Positions 63,736 to 64,000 of a stretch of DNA of 64,000 nucleotides are shown here, in pieces. The notes beneath the pieces were generated by a model. That model saw nothing but the letters and a program-made list of their open reading frames with translations. It did no database searches and was not told where the DNA came from. Both the position numbers and the translations under genes were made by a program. The stretch is from positions 178,067,149 to 178,131,148 of the forward strand of contig NC_066585.1 in assembly GCF_024323335.1 (NCBI RefSeq), given 5' to 3'. How positions within the stretch are numbered: position 1 is the stretch's first letter; every line of letters begins with the position of its first letter. The stretch is from Lathyrus oleraceus. Taxonomy: Eukaryota; Streptophyta; Magnoliopsida; Fabales; Fabaceae.

Positions 63736-63776
63736 GCTCATAAACTTATTTTGGTCAATCTCTCTTCATTTCCTTC

Positions 63777-64000
63777 TGTAACACCTCAAAATTTGCCCTC
63801 CTCTCTTGGGACTAGCATAACATATTACATATCATTTTTTAGGTCATTAGGCATTGCATATTGCATATCATGTGGTTACATTGTGCAAGTCATCCTCACA
63901 AGTCTTGATCAGAAGATGAGGAAGACAAAGTGCAAGCTAGGGTTTCATTGGACTGGTCATTAATCATCTGAGGATGTGGAGGTCCTAATTAGGGTTTTGT
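63777..64000 (+). repeat. Start of a second Ogre-like LTR, running off the window
   Basis: TGTAACACCTCAAAATTTGC and the next 200 bases closely follow 50870 onward (shared GGTCATTAGGCATTGCATAT). Five bases outside are ccttc. Whether it is a solo LTR or a whole element cannot be seen. Confidence 0.75.

Overview
This is eukaryotic plant nuclear DNA. It is AT-rich and intron-containing, and about three quarters of it is LTR-retrotransposon and DNA-transposon sequence. The repeat families (Sirevirus-type Copia with env-like ORFs, Athila-like and Tekay-like Ty3/gypsy, and a very long Ogre-like LTR) together with legume-like genes point to a large-genome legume of the tribe Fabeae (pea, vetch or lentil group). 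The species call is inference. No rRNA, tRNA, CRISPR or bacterial-type features were seen by eye.

Layout. 1-8308: most of a decayed Sirevirus-like Copia element on the minus strand (5' LTR 6968-8308, then gag, pol and env-like pseudogenes running down to position 1; the 3' LTR is outside the window). 8309-10587: intergenic, with a small tandem array inside probable LTR debris. 10588-20502 (+): a complete 13-exon gene for an ankyrin-repeat DHHC protein S-acyltransferase of 539 aa. Its 4-kb fifth intron carries a non-autonomous LTR element, two complete TRIM elements nested inside that element's 5' LTR, and a Copia pol fragment. 22105-24524 (-): a complete 5-exon gene for L-galactose dehydrogenase (314 aa, ascorbate synthesis), convergent with the acyltransferase. 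These two are the only host genes I can support.

24.5-64 kb is a deep nest of insertions. Copia A (+, LTR and gag at about 25130-27380) was hit by Copia B (-, 3' LTR 27381-42395 in two pieces, body to about 49.4 kb). The Copia B 3' LTR was hit by a deletion-derivative Athila element (27512-41632, TSD ctcta). That element was hit by a very young, intact Tekay-like gypsy element (30598-39071, TSD gcact, 1456-aa polyprotein). The Copia B body also holds a solo LTR (43720-44789) and a gypsy LTR (47474-48922). Its 5' LTR remnant was hit by a CACTA transposon (from 49373). The transposase gene of the CACTA was split by an Ogre-like solo LTR (50870-58014), which itself holds a Tekay-family solo LTR (54398-56634). 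The CACTA is then interrupted by Copia C (+, from about 59374), and another Ogre-like LTR begins at 63777 and leaves the window.

The most unusual signal is structural. At least four unrelated LTR types here each carry their own array of paired short palindromes (TTAATCGATTAA, GTTAACCGGTTAAC, a GTCGACACAT type, ACACGGCCGTGT/ACGGGTGCCCGT), and a fifth carries evenly spaced CACTTAAGTG boxes. The motifs differ but the two-box architecture recurs, which suggests convergent regulatory or structural roles in LTRs.
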